A DNA stretch of 64,000 nt, taken from NCBI RefSeq assembly GCF_023078275.1, contig NC_062978.1, forward strand, positions 9,314,585 through 9,378,584. Reading direction: 5' to 3'. The translations under genes and the position numbers were made by a program. Shown piece after piece: positions 21,855 to 29,648 of the stretch. The stretch comes from Leguminivora glycinivorella. Taxonomy: Eukaryota; Arthropoda; Insecta; Lepidoptera; Tortricidae. The notes beneath the pieces are model-generated. The model did not search any database. It was not told where the DNA came from and saw only the letters and a program-made list of their open reading frames with translations. How positions within the stretch are numbered: position 1 is the stretch's first letter; the number at the start of each line of letters is the position of its first letter.

Positions 21855-23243
21855 CTATTTAATTGGTTCAAACAAGTGTGATACAGAATCAACAGAGGAT
21901 ACAGGCATCACTTCACGCCTATAGTGACGACAAAAAGTATTTTCTGAGCGCCAATTACCACGCGCTAGAATTTCGTCTACAGGGAAATTGTCTACCCAAT
22001 GTTTTGATGCCACAGCAGAGCGAATGCTGCCTGGCGTCGCTGTAATGCCTGCTTCCTTGAACAAGCTCTTTATCCAACCGGAAATAATCGTTCGAGATGC
22101 ACTTTTGACATCACCTCTTAGAGTAACAAATAAATCACATATATTGGCCAAATCACGCCTACATTTTAGTAAAGAAACTATATGATTTACCCAAAATACA
22201 GGGTCCAAGTTTTGACACTCAGAGTTGTGTAACAATCTCCATCCCGACTGCCTATAATCAGCGTAGTCCGTTTTTGATCCAAATGCCGGCCAAAATATAA
22301 TAGCATCATCAGATTTTACAAAGTGCTGACAATCAATTTTTAACAATGTCAAATCATGGATTCGCCTGCCAGAGCAAAGCAGCAATAACATTGCAGTGTG
22401 TCTGCATGATTCGAAAGCACTCTCCAAATTTACTTTACATTTGCTAAGATGATCAAGAAGAAAATCAATATTCCAAATAGGGGGCTTCTGGCCTATGGGC
22501 TTCTGCAATGCAATTGATTTTAGAACATGTTTAACAAGAATGTGCGAACTCAGTAGGCCAGAATCCTCTGTATTACATAACGTGGAGACTACTGATTTGT
22601 AGAGCAATATAGTTCTGTACGAAAGTTTATGTATTAAGTGAAGATCAGATAAATACTTCGCTAAGTCCGAACCAGACGGTTTCTTGAAGTTTACACTGTG
22701 ACTAGTGGCCCAAAGGACCCATTTCTTCCACGCTATGTCGTAGGTTTTTCTGGTGGACGTACGCCAAGATCGCTTGAGTAATTTCAATTGATCGGAATTC
22801 CAGTCAGTTAAGTTTTCCGACCACCCCCACACTTCCACACTTCCACGACCATTTCCTGCACTTTCGGTGGAGGCAATCCCGTCGTGACGTCGATCAAGAA
22901 CCTCTCCAGTGATCGCAGAGTGAAGGGGGCTGCTAGAGCGCGTGATCTGATGTCCGCTCGCCAATAAACGCGATCCCATCGTGGTACTACTAACAGGTAT
23001 GTGCCCATTGCTTGGTTGAGATGTGCTAGCACTTTCGGGACCAGATAGGGGGGTGGAAACACCCAGGCCAGGTTGTAATTCCACACTTGTGAAAACGCGT
23101 CGTGAAATAACGCCTTCGGGTCGCTTTGGTCCAGTGAAGCGTAATTTATCACCACATGCGCCTGGTGAGACGCAAAAAGGTCGATCTGGGGAACACCCTA
23201 TTTTGAAAATACCTTCTCCGTAGCGCCCGGAAGCAGATGCCAC
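21855..23243 (-). CDS. Tyrosine recombinase of DIRS element
   Basis: This protein would integrate the circular double-stranded DIRS intermediate, replacing the integrase of LTR elements. The frame is 462 codons, but the first ~140 residues overlap the reverse transcriptase extension in another frame and look unlike protein. The real domain begins near residue 145 (TDWNSDQLKLLKRSW, an N-terminal SAM-like DNA-binding region). Catalytic positions visible are Arg293/294 in LCSGRRIHDLTLL, a Lys in FGSKTD, Arg408 in TPGSIRSAVAS, Trp431 in LARGNWRSE and the nucleophile Tyr441 in FCRHYRREV. The usual HxxR box reads GSIR, so its His is replaced by Gly. I think this may be a lineage feature and not damage, because the rest of the motif is clean. 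The frame ends at a stop at 21855, just inside the internal complementary region and left inverted repeat. The start codon is uncertain; expression may use internal initiation or frameshifting. Confidence 0.88.
   Translation of the reverse strand: MASASGRYGEGIFKIGCSPDRPFCVSPGACGDKLRFTGPKRPEGVISRRVFTSVELQPGLGVSTPLSGPESASTSQPSNGHIPVSSTTMGSRLLASGHQITRSSSPLHSAITGEVLDRRHDGIASTESAGNGRGSVEVWGWSENLTDWNSDQLKLLKRSWRTSTRKTYDIAWKKWVLWATSHSVNFKKPSGSDLAKYLSDLHLIHKLSYRTILLYKSVVSTLCNTEDSGLLSSHILVKHVLKSIALQKPIGQKPPIWNIDFLLDHLSKCKVNLESAFESCRHTAMLLLLCSGRRIHDLTLLKIDCQHFVKSDDAIIFWPAFGSKTDYADYRQSGWRLLHNSECQNLDPVFWVNHIVSLLKCRRDLANICDLFVTLRGDVKSASRTIISGWIKSLFKEAGITATPGSIRSAVASKHWVDNFPVDEILARGNWRSENTFCRHYRREVMPVSSVDSVSHLFEPIK
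22808..23200 (-). pseudogene. C-terminal extension of DIRS RT/RNase H, cut off by a TAG codon
   Basis: This is in the same frame as the reverse transcriptase frame and directly downstream of its stop. Residues after the TAG (23198-23200) read GVPQIDLFASHQ, then INYASLDQSDPKALFHDAFS, LAWVFPPPYLVPKVLAHLNQ and YLLVVPRWDRVYWRADI. These are the conserved blocks found after RNase H in many DIRS polyproteins, where the first residue is normally Trp before G-P-IDLFAS. A Trp codon TGG changed to TAG by one substitution is the simplest explanation. It overlaps the recombinase frame, a usual arrangement for DIRS elements. Confidence 0.82.
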
Positions 23244-25066
23244 TCCGGGGCCTGGCGCAGTCGTGACAGGTTATCTGCATGGCTGTTGTATTTTCCCGGA
23301 ATGTGAACTAGGCTCAGATTGATGTGGTATTGCTCTAGGATGCAAAATATCTGGAATGTCAATTTTAGGAGTGGATTCGACTTTGTGCCGCCCTGGTTGC
23401 GTAGATATGCTAACACGGTTTTGTTGTCGCATTGAACAAGTACCGTAGAGTTGCTCAGGGACTGACAGTGACCTTCTAAAACCCTTTTCACGGCAAGCAT
23501 CTCCTTCTGATTGCAATGCAACCTTTGTTCCGGCTTTGTCCAAAATCCCGTCAAAGCTTGATCGTCTAATTGGGCACCCCAGGCCAGATCTGACGCATCT
23601 GTTGTTAAAAAGTGCGACGGTGGAGGTAGGTGGATCGGTGAAGCCGCGCGACAATGATGCAACCACCAGGTCAAGTCCTCCTTTACTCTGTCCGGAATGG
23701 CATATGTCTGACTCGAAAAACGTGGCACAGAGTTCAGAAAGTTTAGCAGGGCTCGGTAGTTTAGCCTTCCCTTTGGAACCATGAAACTTGCGAAGTTTAA
23801 AAGTCCCACTAATCTTTCCAAGTTCTTTCGATTGGTTTTCGCAGAGGAAAGCAGATCTTGGATCTTGCATAACAAAGATGGAATCTTTTCGTCCGGAAGC
23901 CTTTTCTGGTTTCTCCATGCATCCCACCAGACGCCTAAGTATACCAGCGCTTTTTGAGGAATCAATTGTGATTTTTGATAATTGATTAGCCACCCTAGTG
24001 TCTCTAATTTCTTTACTACCGTCTGGACATTCCTGACAAGAGTATTCTTTTCTTGGTGCGCAATAAGGAAATCGTCGAGGTACACTATTATCCTTATATT
24101 CATGTCCCTTAGAATCTGCGCCGTCCAGTTGGTGAATGTCGCAAAGGTTTTCGGCGCGGTGCTGAGGCCGAACGGAAGACAAGTCATCTGCATAAGCTCT
24201 TGGCCATAGATAAGGCGCAGAAACCGCCTGTGAGATGGCTTTATTGGCAGATGGAAGTATGCCTGGGACAAGTCCACCTTGCACAGCCAGTCGTTCGGCT
24301 GGATGAAATTTGGCACACGGTGCACGTTTATTAATCCAAAATTTTCGGTCATTACATACTGGTTTAAGGCCTTCAAATTGAAGATAGGCCGGGGCGAGCC
24401 GTCGCTTTTGGGCACTAGGAACATGGTTGATATAAAACTGGGAGACGGATCCACTACCTCTAGGACACCCTGATCTTTCATTTGGCCGATGATCTGATCC
24501 ATGTCGTCTGACTGCGGACATTTGAGGTTGTCGCCACAATGGTTTGGATAAACTAGGGGTGGCTTTTGAAGGAAGGGTATGCGATACCCTTTTAACATCC
24601 GCAACACGTGGTCCGGTGCGTTCATGTTCTCCCATATTTTGTAAAACTGTGCCAGCCGGCCTGCCCTGAACCTTATGTCAATATTTACCTCGCTTGTTGG
24701 ATCTGTACCCCGCGGGGGAAGCACCTCGTTTTCGAGCAGCTCGGGGCTGATACTGGGGCCTTTGTTGATATTGTCTCGATCGTCGTCCACGAAATGAACT
24801 GCTGGGCCCATTTTTAAATGCAGTGTTACATCCTTGCGAAGGATAGTTATGATTGTAATTTCCCCGCTGGGTATGACATTGCTGCGCGGCAGCATTTTCT
24901 TGGCAAGCATGAGAATTACACGTAAGAGTGTTGCTTGAATGCGGGTGATTGCAGTAGCCCTGCGAGGGCGCTTTGTGAGGCAATGCTCCCTGCGAGGGAG
25001 CGCCTGGCGTGGCCTTAGCCTCGTCTGTTTGCGAAACAGGGGTCTTTTTTTATTGGCCAGAAACAC
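23198..25066 (-). CDS. Reverse transcriptase/RNase H of DIRS element
   Basis: It copies the element RNA into DNA and removes the RNA strand. The frame has 622 codons. The reverse transcriptase core spans about residues 200-385: FLVPKSDGSPRPIFNLKALN at about 216-235, catalytic Asp265 in KVDLSQAYFHLP, PFGLSTAPKTFA at about 298-309, YLDD at 329-332 and YLGVWW near 376. RNase H follows with Asp490 (TTDASD), Glu522 (KEML), Asp547 (VQCDNKTV) and Asp598 (HADNLSR), so all four acidic residues are kept. The frame overlaps gag by 52 bp. The true start may be upstream by frameshift from gag, because the first ~85 residues are basic and low in hydrophobic pattern. It ends at a premature TAG. Both enzymatic domains precede the stop and look intact. 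Confidence 0.92.
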   Translation of the reverse strand: MFLANKKRPLFRKQTRLRPRQALPRREHCLTKRPRRATAITRIQATLLRVILMLAKKMLPRSNVIPSGEITIITILRKDVTLHLKMGPAVHFVDDDRDNINKGPSISPELLENEVLPPRGTDPTSEVNIDIRFRAGRLAQFYKIWENMNAPDHVLRMLKGYRIPFLQKPPLVYPNHCGDNLKCPQSDDMDQIIGQMKDQGVLEVVDPSPSFISTMFLVPKSDGSPRPIFNLKALNQYVMTENFGLINVHRVPNFIQPNDWLCKVDLSQAYFHLPIKPSHRRFLRLIYGQELMQMTCLPFGLSTAPKTFATFTNWTAQILRDMNIRIIVYLDDFLIAHQEKNTLVRNVQTVVKKLETLGWLINYQKSQLIPQKALVYLGVWWDAWRNQKRLPDEKIPSLLCKIQDLLSSAKTNRKNLERLVGLLNFASFMVPKGRLNYRALLNFLNSVPRFSSQTYAIPDRVKEDLTWWLHHCRAASPIHLPPPSHFLTTDASDLAWGAQLDDQALTGFWTKPEQRLHCNQKEMLAVKRVLEGHCQSLSNSTVLVQCDNKTVLAYLRNQGGTKSNPLLKLTFQIFCILEQYHINLSLVHIPGKYNSHADNLSRLRQAPEWHLLPGATEKVFSK

Positions 25067-26013
25067 TTACGAACTCCACCATGGTGCTCAATCTTGGCTG
25101 AAAAGGCTTCGGAGTCGAACAGCGACGAACTGGACGGAGGTATCTTGCGTATAGCCGCCTTAAGCAAGGGCTCCTTGATATGCTTCGTGATACCATTTCG
25201 CCTCATGTTTATAACCTCAGCTCTATGACCACAAACAAGTTGTAACATGTCTTCGGATACCTTGAAAAGGTCACCGGCCAAGAGGACGCTACTCACCTTG
25301 TCGCGAAAACTTTCGTACGAAAACTCGCCACCTGACCTAGTAAAGTCCAGTATTTCTGCCACTGCAGCGTGCAGGGCTTCTTGTTGTTTTATCAAACAAA
25401 ACGTAAGGGCGCCATACGCTTTGTCAGAATGCACCAAATGTGGATATGTGTCATATGGTTTAACTTCTTCGTTAACTTCTAAATCCGTGTAACCTGGGGA
25501 CCTACTGTAGATTTTCTGAGTTTCGGCATAGCGAATGTCATTCCAGCCCTTGCTACCAAAGCGTTGTACCTCACACAAAAGTTTTATTTGCCCTTCCGTT
25601 GCCTCAGGTATTGTTGGTTCTTTTAATTTAGTACCAAGGCCTAAGACAAAAGGTTTCGACGGGCCCGGGCCCGGCTGAGGTTCCGCTTCGGTATAAAGGT
25701 CTCGACTGACATTGTCTGAAACCACAGAATATGCATCACAATCCTCCTCATGAGCGTAATAGTTATTAGGATTAACAAGTGCTCGCAGCTCGTTTACTTG
25801 TTTAGTTAACTCATGGAGCTTGCGACGGGACTTTTTTCGGCCCCCCCTTTTCTTGCTGCGATACCGGCACTTGCGTTTCGAATCTGATCTCGACGAGCCC
25901 GAGGAACTGGAGCAGTCCGTACTATTACTGCTACTTGCACTAGATACACGCTTACGTGTTTTTGGGACATTCTCGGCTGGTTTGTCCTCTGGCTTTCCTT
26001 CTACCTCATCCAT
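25015..26013 (-). CDS. Gag-like protein of DIRS element
   Basis: The first frame of the element encodes the presumed nucleic-acid-binding structural protein. I start it at the ATG at 26011-26013 (MDEVEGKPEDKPAEN), giving 332 residues. The open frame extends 43 codons further upstream, but that part is AT-rich and lies in the leader. Residues ~24-65 are Ser-rich and then strongly basic (KRKCRYRSKKRGGRKKSRRK), followed by a likely coiled coil (LHELTKQVNELRALV). The conserved C-terminal block of DIRS gags is recognisable: KHIKEPLLKAAIRKIPPSSS, then LFDSEAFSAKIEHHGGV and FWPIKKDP. There is no zinc knuckle. It overlaps the reverse transcriptase frame by 52 bp. Confidence 0.87.
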   Translation of the reverse strand: MDEVEGKPEDKPAENVPKTRKRVSSASSSNSTDCSSSSGSSRSDSKRKCRYRSKKRGGRKKSRRKLHELTKQVNELRALVNPNNYYAHEEDCDAYSVVSDNVSRDLYTEAEPQPGPGPSKPFVLGLGTKLKEPTIPEATEGQIKLLCEVQRFGSKGWNDIRYAETQKIYSRSPGYTDLEVNEEVKPYDTYPHLVHSDKAYGALTFCLIKQQEALHAAVAEILDFTRSGGEFSYESFRDKVSSVLLAGDLFKVSEDMLQLVCGHRAEVINMRRNGITKHIKEPLLKAAIRKIPPSSSSLFDSEAFSAKIEHHGGVRKCFWPIKKDPCFANRRG

Positions 26014-26328
26014 AATTCTACAATACAAAACAACAATCAAAATCGAACGGCAAAAACCGTTTAAATAATTAAAATATTTCAAATAATTTTGGAGGGTAGA
26101 TTCGAAACCCTTTGTGTAGCGTACAAAAAACAAAATAGTCACTCAATGATTACTTACGTGAATGAGTTGTCACAATAGGTAACCTTTCACTAGATATTCG
26201 ATTTGATCGATTAACTAACAAATTTTTAAACTTATAATGAGTTTGCAAGAAGATCAATTTTAAACACTAATGGACTTATCTGAGTCGTGCTTCTTGTTAG
26301 CACGACCTACCGCGGCGGGAAACGAGAC
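26014..26328 (-). other. DIRS 5' leader between ITR and gag
   Basis: About 315 bp of AT-rich sequence between the right inverted repeat and the gag start. It probably carries the transcription start, but no core promoter motif is clear. Confidence 0.45.
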
Positions 26329-26496
26329 GCCAATGACGAACTATTCTCGGATTTCGTTTTAAATCAAACTCAACCCTACTGCCAGGTGGTGAATAGTAGG
26401 GGAAAAAAGAGTGAAATAAAGTCATAAGTTAGAAAGAGATAGCAATAAAATGGCGGGAAACGACGTGCCTCTCTCCAATTAATAAGCTTCGAATAA
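26329..26496. repeat. DIRS right inverted terminal repeat (168 bp)
   Basis: Exact-looking reverse complement of 21371-21538. The outer extension CGGTCAAGTCAAATTAAT ends at 26514 and is copied in the internal complementary region. Confidence 0.92.
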
Positions 26497-26514
26497 CGGT
26501 CAAGTCAAATTAAT

Positions 26515-26961
26515 TCCACGATTTCCTTATGCCAATTAATTTATGAAATTTTACTGTCACAAACTGAATGACGTATCATATGACGGCGCTTATTGTGTAT
26601 CCAGAATATACTAGTCATATAGTTATCAGATTTATGTGTTTCAATAACTAATGGGCAATGTAATGTTACACACCTTTTGTAAAAAGATTTTTAGGTACAA
26701 AAGTAAGTCATCTTTTAAATAAAACAATAATGAGAGTTCATCAATTTATACTGCCATGAGGGTAGATTATCAAACCAGTTTCAGAACATGAAGTTTAATT
26801 TTAAGAAATAAATATAATACATGTCTCACTTACCAAAGCAATTTAAATGCACGTTTCGTTAAATAAATCCGTTACATTATTTTGACTAAAAAAAAAAAAC
26901 CCTTACACTTGTGCGGCGTGGCAAAAATCTTATCGATTTTTGTTTCGTCCAACTTCTGAAC
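26515..26961. other. Interior of the LTR element, right of the nested DIRS
   Basis: About 450 bp, AT-rich, with an A10 run near 26888. No coding frame and no purine-rich tract directly abutting the right LTR. Confidence 0.5.
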
Positions 26962-27259
26962 TGTTGGGGATATTACCAGGTTGATGATGAAAACTATTAC
27001 TTGTACCATCACATTTACTTTATTCACTTATAACAAACATATTAACAACCAATTTACAATAAATAATTCAAGACTTCTTCACTACTACTCGTCTGTACTC
27101 GAACTGGCCCCCGTCACTGCTTGTCCGCCATTTTTATAACATTCCAACATGGCGGAAACCCAGTGACTACTATTAGTCAATTGATATTCTTTAATACTTT
27201 CATCATAAATGACAGTAAGATAAATCAAAATAAGGCATTAATAAATAATTACTCTAACA
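26962..27259. repeat. Right LTR (298 bp)
   Basis: Reads identical to 17389-17686. CGTT follows at 27260-27263, matching the sequence before the left LTR. Confidence 0.9.
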
Positions 27260-27263
27260 CGTT

Positions 27264-28121
27264 CGCTTATCGCACCAAGTACTGACCTATAAATAACATT
27301 TTATTCTAATAACTGTCCGAACTCGGATTGATTTTATCGAAGCCGATTAAGCAAGAGATACTCTACTCTTGTTAGAACGCATCCTTTTTGGTTGAGTTCT
27401 GACAGGACCAAGTAGAACAAAACCAAACGTATAAAAAGGGATTCCAGATTCCAACTCTATCATTAGGTACTTCATAATCCATGGTTGACACGAGTAGTTA
27501 CATACTATCTATTGTGGAACAATAATTATATTTATTTTCTAACCGAACATTTCTTATCTTTGGGCAATATAATTTGTGAAAAGCTTTTGACTGCATTATT
27601 TAAACCCGGATCAAATAAACGAGATAAGTATAAGTAACCAAGCAGTAGAGGCGGTTATTTCATAACCTTTACATATTTATTAACAAGTTTATCAATATGG
27701 GCTTAGCTTACGTTTGATAGTGATATCAACTTTGCAACTTTGTCAGTTTTCATTTATCATTGTTAAACAAGTTCTCACGATAAGTGTGTTGATTAAAACA
27801 CTTCTTTGGGATACTTACTTGTTAAGAAAGTGATTCTACTTACTTCAGAAAATATTACGCTATGTTCAAAATTAACCCTTGTGATAGTCATTCACCATTT
27901 TCGCAATTGGTACGCCAATCAACGTTAGCGATGACATTGATGACAAAGGTCGTATCAAAACAGTATTAAAATTATAAACAAATTGGGGCTTTGGCATCGG
28001 CCAGAAAGCTGATGGTTTCTTGCCAAACTGTAAACGAGGACTAATATTAATATTTGGCACAACAGGTCTAGCCTGATGGGAAGGATGGGTAGTAACACTA
28101 ACGTTACCTATAACATTAAAC
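27264..28121. other. AT-rich DNA, nothing recognised
   Basis: No gene or structured repeat was found until the hairpin at 28122. Confidence 0.4.
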
Positions 28122-28188
28122 TCAAGAAAGCGTGTATTACTCAAGACAGGTCCAATTGACCTGTCTTGAGTAATACACGCTTTCTTGA
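28122..28188. repeat. Perfect hairpin, 31-bp arms, 5-bp loop
   Basis: 28122-28152 and 28158-28188 are exact reverse complements around CAATT. The arm contains GCGTGTATTACTCAAGACAG. It lies 12 bp before the TTAA-type element at 28204. Confidence 0.9.
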
Positions 28189-28203
28189 TTTTACTGTTAT
28201 TAA

Positions 28204-28716
28204 GACGATACGATACAGGTCAATTCTCCATACAAACGCTCTCGACTATTTCCTCCCTGGTTTTTGAAGATAGAGCAATGATTTTTTCAACACAGATAAT
28301 AATTTTTTTATCTGTGTCGGACCGTTTTAATTTTTTTGCTATTTTTATTTTAATAGAGATAGGCTCCCAATCAAAAATTTCTAAAAACGGCCTTTTTCAA
28401 TATGGCTCAAAAAAAGGTGTGATACTCAAGATCGGTAACAATTAGCCAAAGAATCTAAACGGTCCGACACAGATGATTATTTCATTGTTATTCAGATTCT
28501 CAAGTTTCGTTCCGTTTAAATAAGTTTTGAAGGAGGAAACAGTCGAGAGCGGAACCTCGATTTTTAAGATTTTTTCGTAATATCATTTAACTGAGTTGTT
28601 CGTAATGGACATTTTTTTTCGATAAGTCTAGTTAATAACACTAGTATATTTAACTGAAATTGCTAAATTGAAAGGGGGACTCCTTTCCATTTTAGCATTT
28701 TCGCTCCCGTAGTGCC
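28204..28716. mobile_element. TTAA-type non-autonomous element, copy 1 (about 0.5 kb)
   Basis: Homologous over its length to 34088-34863. Shared blocks include TCAATTCTCCATACAAACGC, AAAAACGGCC, GAAGGAGGAAACAGTCGAGA and CCTTTCCATTTTAGC. The left flank is TTAA (28200-28203). The right target site is decayed (TTTT). There are no coding frames. Confidence 0.75.
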
Positions 28717-29284
28717 TTTTGAACATTGTTTTTGCCTTTGCTCGAGGATATTTTCTAACCCTGCCCTCATAATCCGTCTGGTATCGTGTTACAGAACGCA
28801 ATAATCACATCATATTGTGCAGCCCCTGTTCCGCATGACGTAGCAATTGAAGCTTTATTTCCATAACGACCTAAGTCTGTACTACCCCAGAACTAATACT
28901 GTCATTTTTGAACTATTCGTCTCAATTGTGGCGAATTTACGCCACGTGACCACTATTTGCAGTAAAGTATCACATTGATATACATTCCTCCCGTTTGCGT
29001 TTATATTGCAATTAACTCATTTCACACCCCATGCGGGTTGCTTGATTATACTTTATCGTCCAGCGACAGCCATTTAGTTACGATGCAATCACCAAAATTA
29101 CGCCATAAATAAAATAAATGAGAACAGAACGTTTACGCATGAAGAAAGTAACTTATTGTATTTGGATATAACAGTTAGAAGCAAATTGTATTTTAAGAGG
29201 CAAGCGCTTTTCTCCTTACTAAACGTTGTCCGCATTTTGCATATCAATCGGGTCTATACCGCTATATGTTTCACGTTGTTTAGG

Positions 29285-29480
29285 TTTTTAACCCCCGACG
29301 CAAAAACAACGGGGTGTTATAAGTTTGACGTGTCTGTCTGTTTGTCTGTCTGTCTGTCGGTCTGTCTGTCTGTATGTGTGTGTGTAGTTTTTTTTGTTTG
29401 AAAGCTGAGTTAGTCGGGAGTGTTCTTAGCCATGTTTCATAAAAATCGGTCCACTATGTCGCGGTCGGGGTTTTTTCAAA
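29285..29480 (+). mobile_element. CAAAAACRACGGGGTGTTATAAG dispersed repeat
   Basis: Begins TTAACCCCCGACGCAAAAAC, followed by GGGGTGTTATAAGTTTGACG and a (TGTC)n tract, then ATCGGTCCACTATGTC. Related pieces are at 50595-50670 (inverted), 52436-52556 and 54678-54862 (inverted). A common lepidopteran non-coding repeat. Confidence 0.75.
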
Positions 29481-29525
29481 ATTTTAATTTTGTGGTTAGG
29501 TTATTTGGATACTTATAGTAAAGAT

Positions 29526-29648
29526 CAGGGGGCCGATTTTTGAGTCTCACGGCGTTCGAATTCAGAAAATTGTCACTGAAAATAATAGACAATTCACCGT
29601 TTTCAACCGGTATTTTAGTGACAGTGAGACTCAAAAATCGGCCCCCAG
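29526..29648. mobile_element. MITE with GGGGGCCGATTTTTGAGTCTCAC ends
   Basis: 23-bp perfect inverted ends. CAG flanks the left end and, after the right CCCC, CAG again. This suggests a 3-bp CWG-type target duplication like that of some PIF/Harbinger elements. No coding capacity. Confidence 0.75.

Larger units (their letters stand above)
21322..26514 (-). mobile_element. DIRS-type tyrosine-recombinase retrotransposon, nearly complete (5.19 kb)
   Basis: Minus-strand order is gag, reverse transcriptase/RNase H, tyrosine recombinase in overlapping frames. Inverted terminal repeats of 168 bp (21371-21538 and 26329-26496) look identical. Outside them are unique extensions (21322-21370 and 26497-26514). 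A 99-bp internal complementary region (21575-21673) consists of the complement of the left outer end fused to the complement of the right outer end, joined through ATTAA. That is the classical DIRS1 architecture, in which a circular intermediate is completed using this region. There is no target-site duplication, as expected for tyrosine-recombinase integration. It is inserted into the LTR element at 17389-27259. One nonsense codon breaks the reverse transcriptase frame. Confidence 0.93.
17389..27259. mobile_element. Non-autonomous LTR element with identical-looking LTRs, hosting a nested DIRS element
   Basis: Two 298-bp direct repeats (17389-17686 and 26962-27259) start TGTTGGGGATATTACC and end TTACTCTAACA, so the termini are TGTT...AACA. 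The flanks are CGTT on both sides (17385-17388 and 27260-27263), a 4-bp target duplication. I saw no difference between the two LTRs, which implies a recent insertion. Removing the nested DIRS element (21322-26514) leaves about 4.7 kb with no gag or pol frame. The interior is AT-rich and holds three tandem repeats. I could not identify a convincing primer-binding site or polypurine tract in either orientation, so the strand is open. The TGTTGG start resembles Copia-type LTRs. It is best described as a LARD-like non-autonomous element that depends on another element's proteins. Confidence 0.85.

Noticed and set aside
23271..24635. Long 454-codon minus-strand frame inside the DIRS reverse transcriptase
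   Set aside because: It overlaps the reverse transcriptase in another frame and shows no motif; it is a shadow of the real gene.
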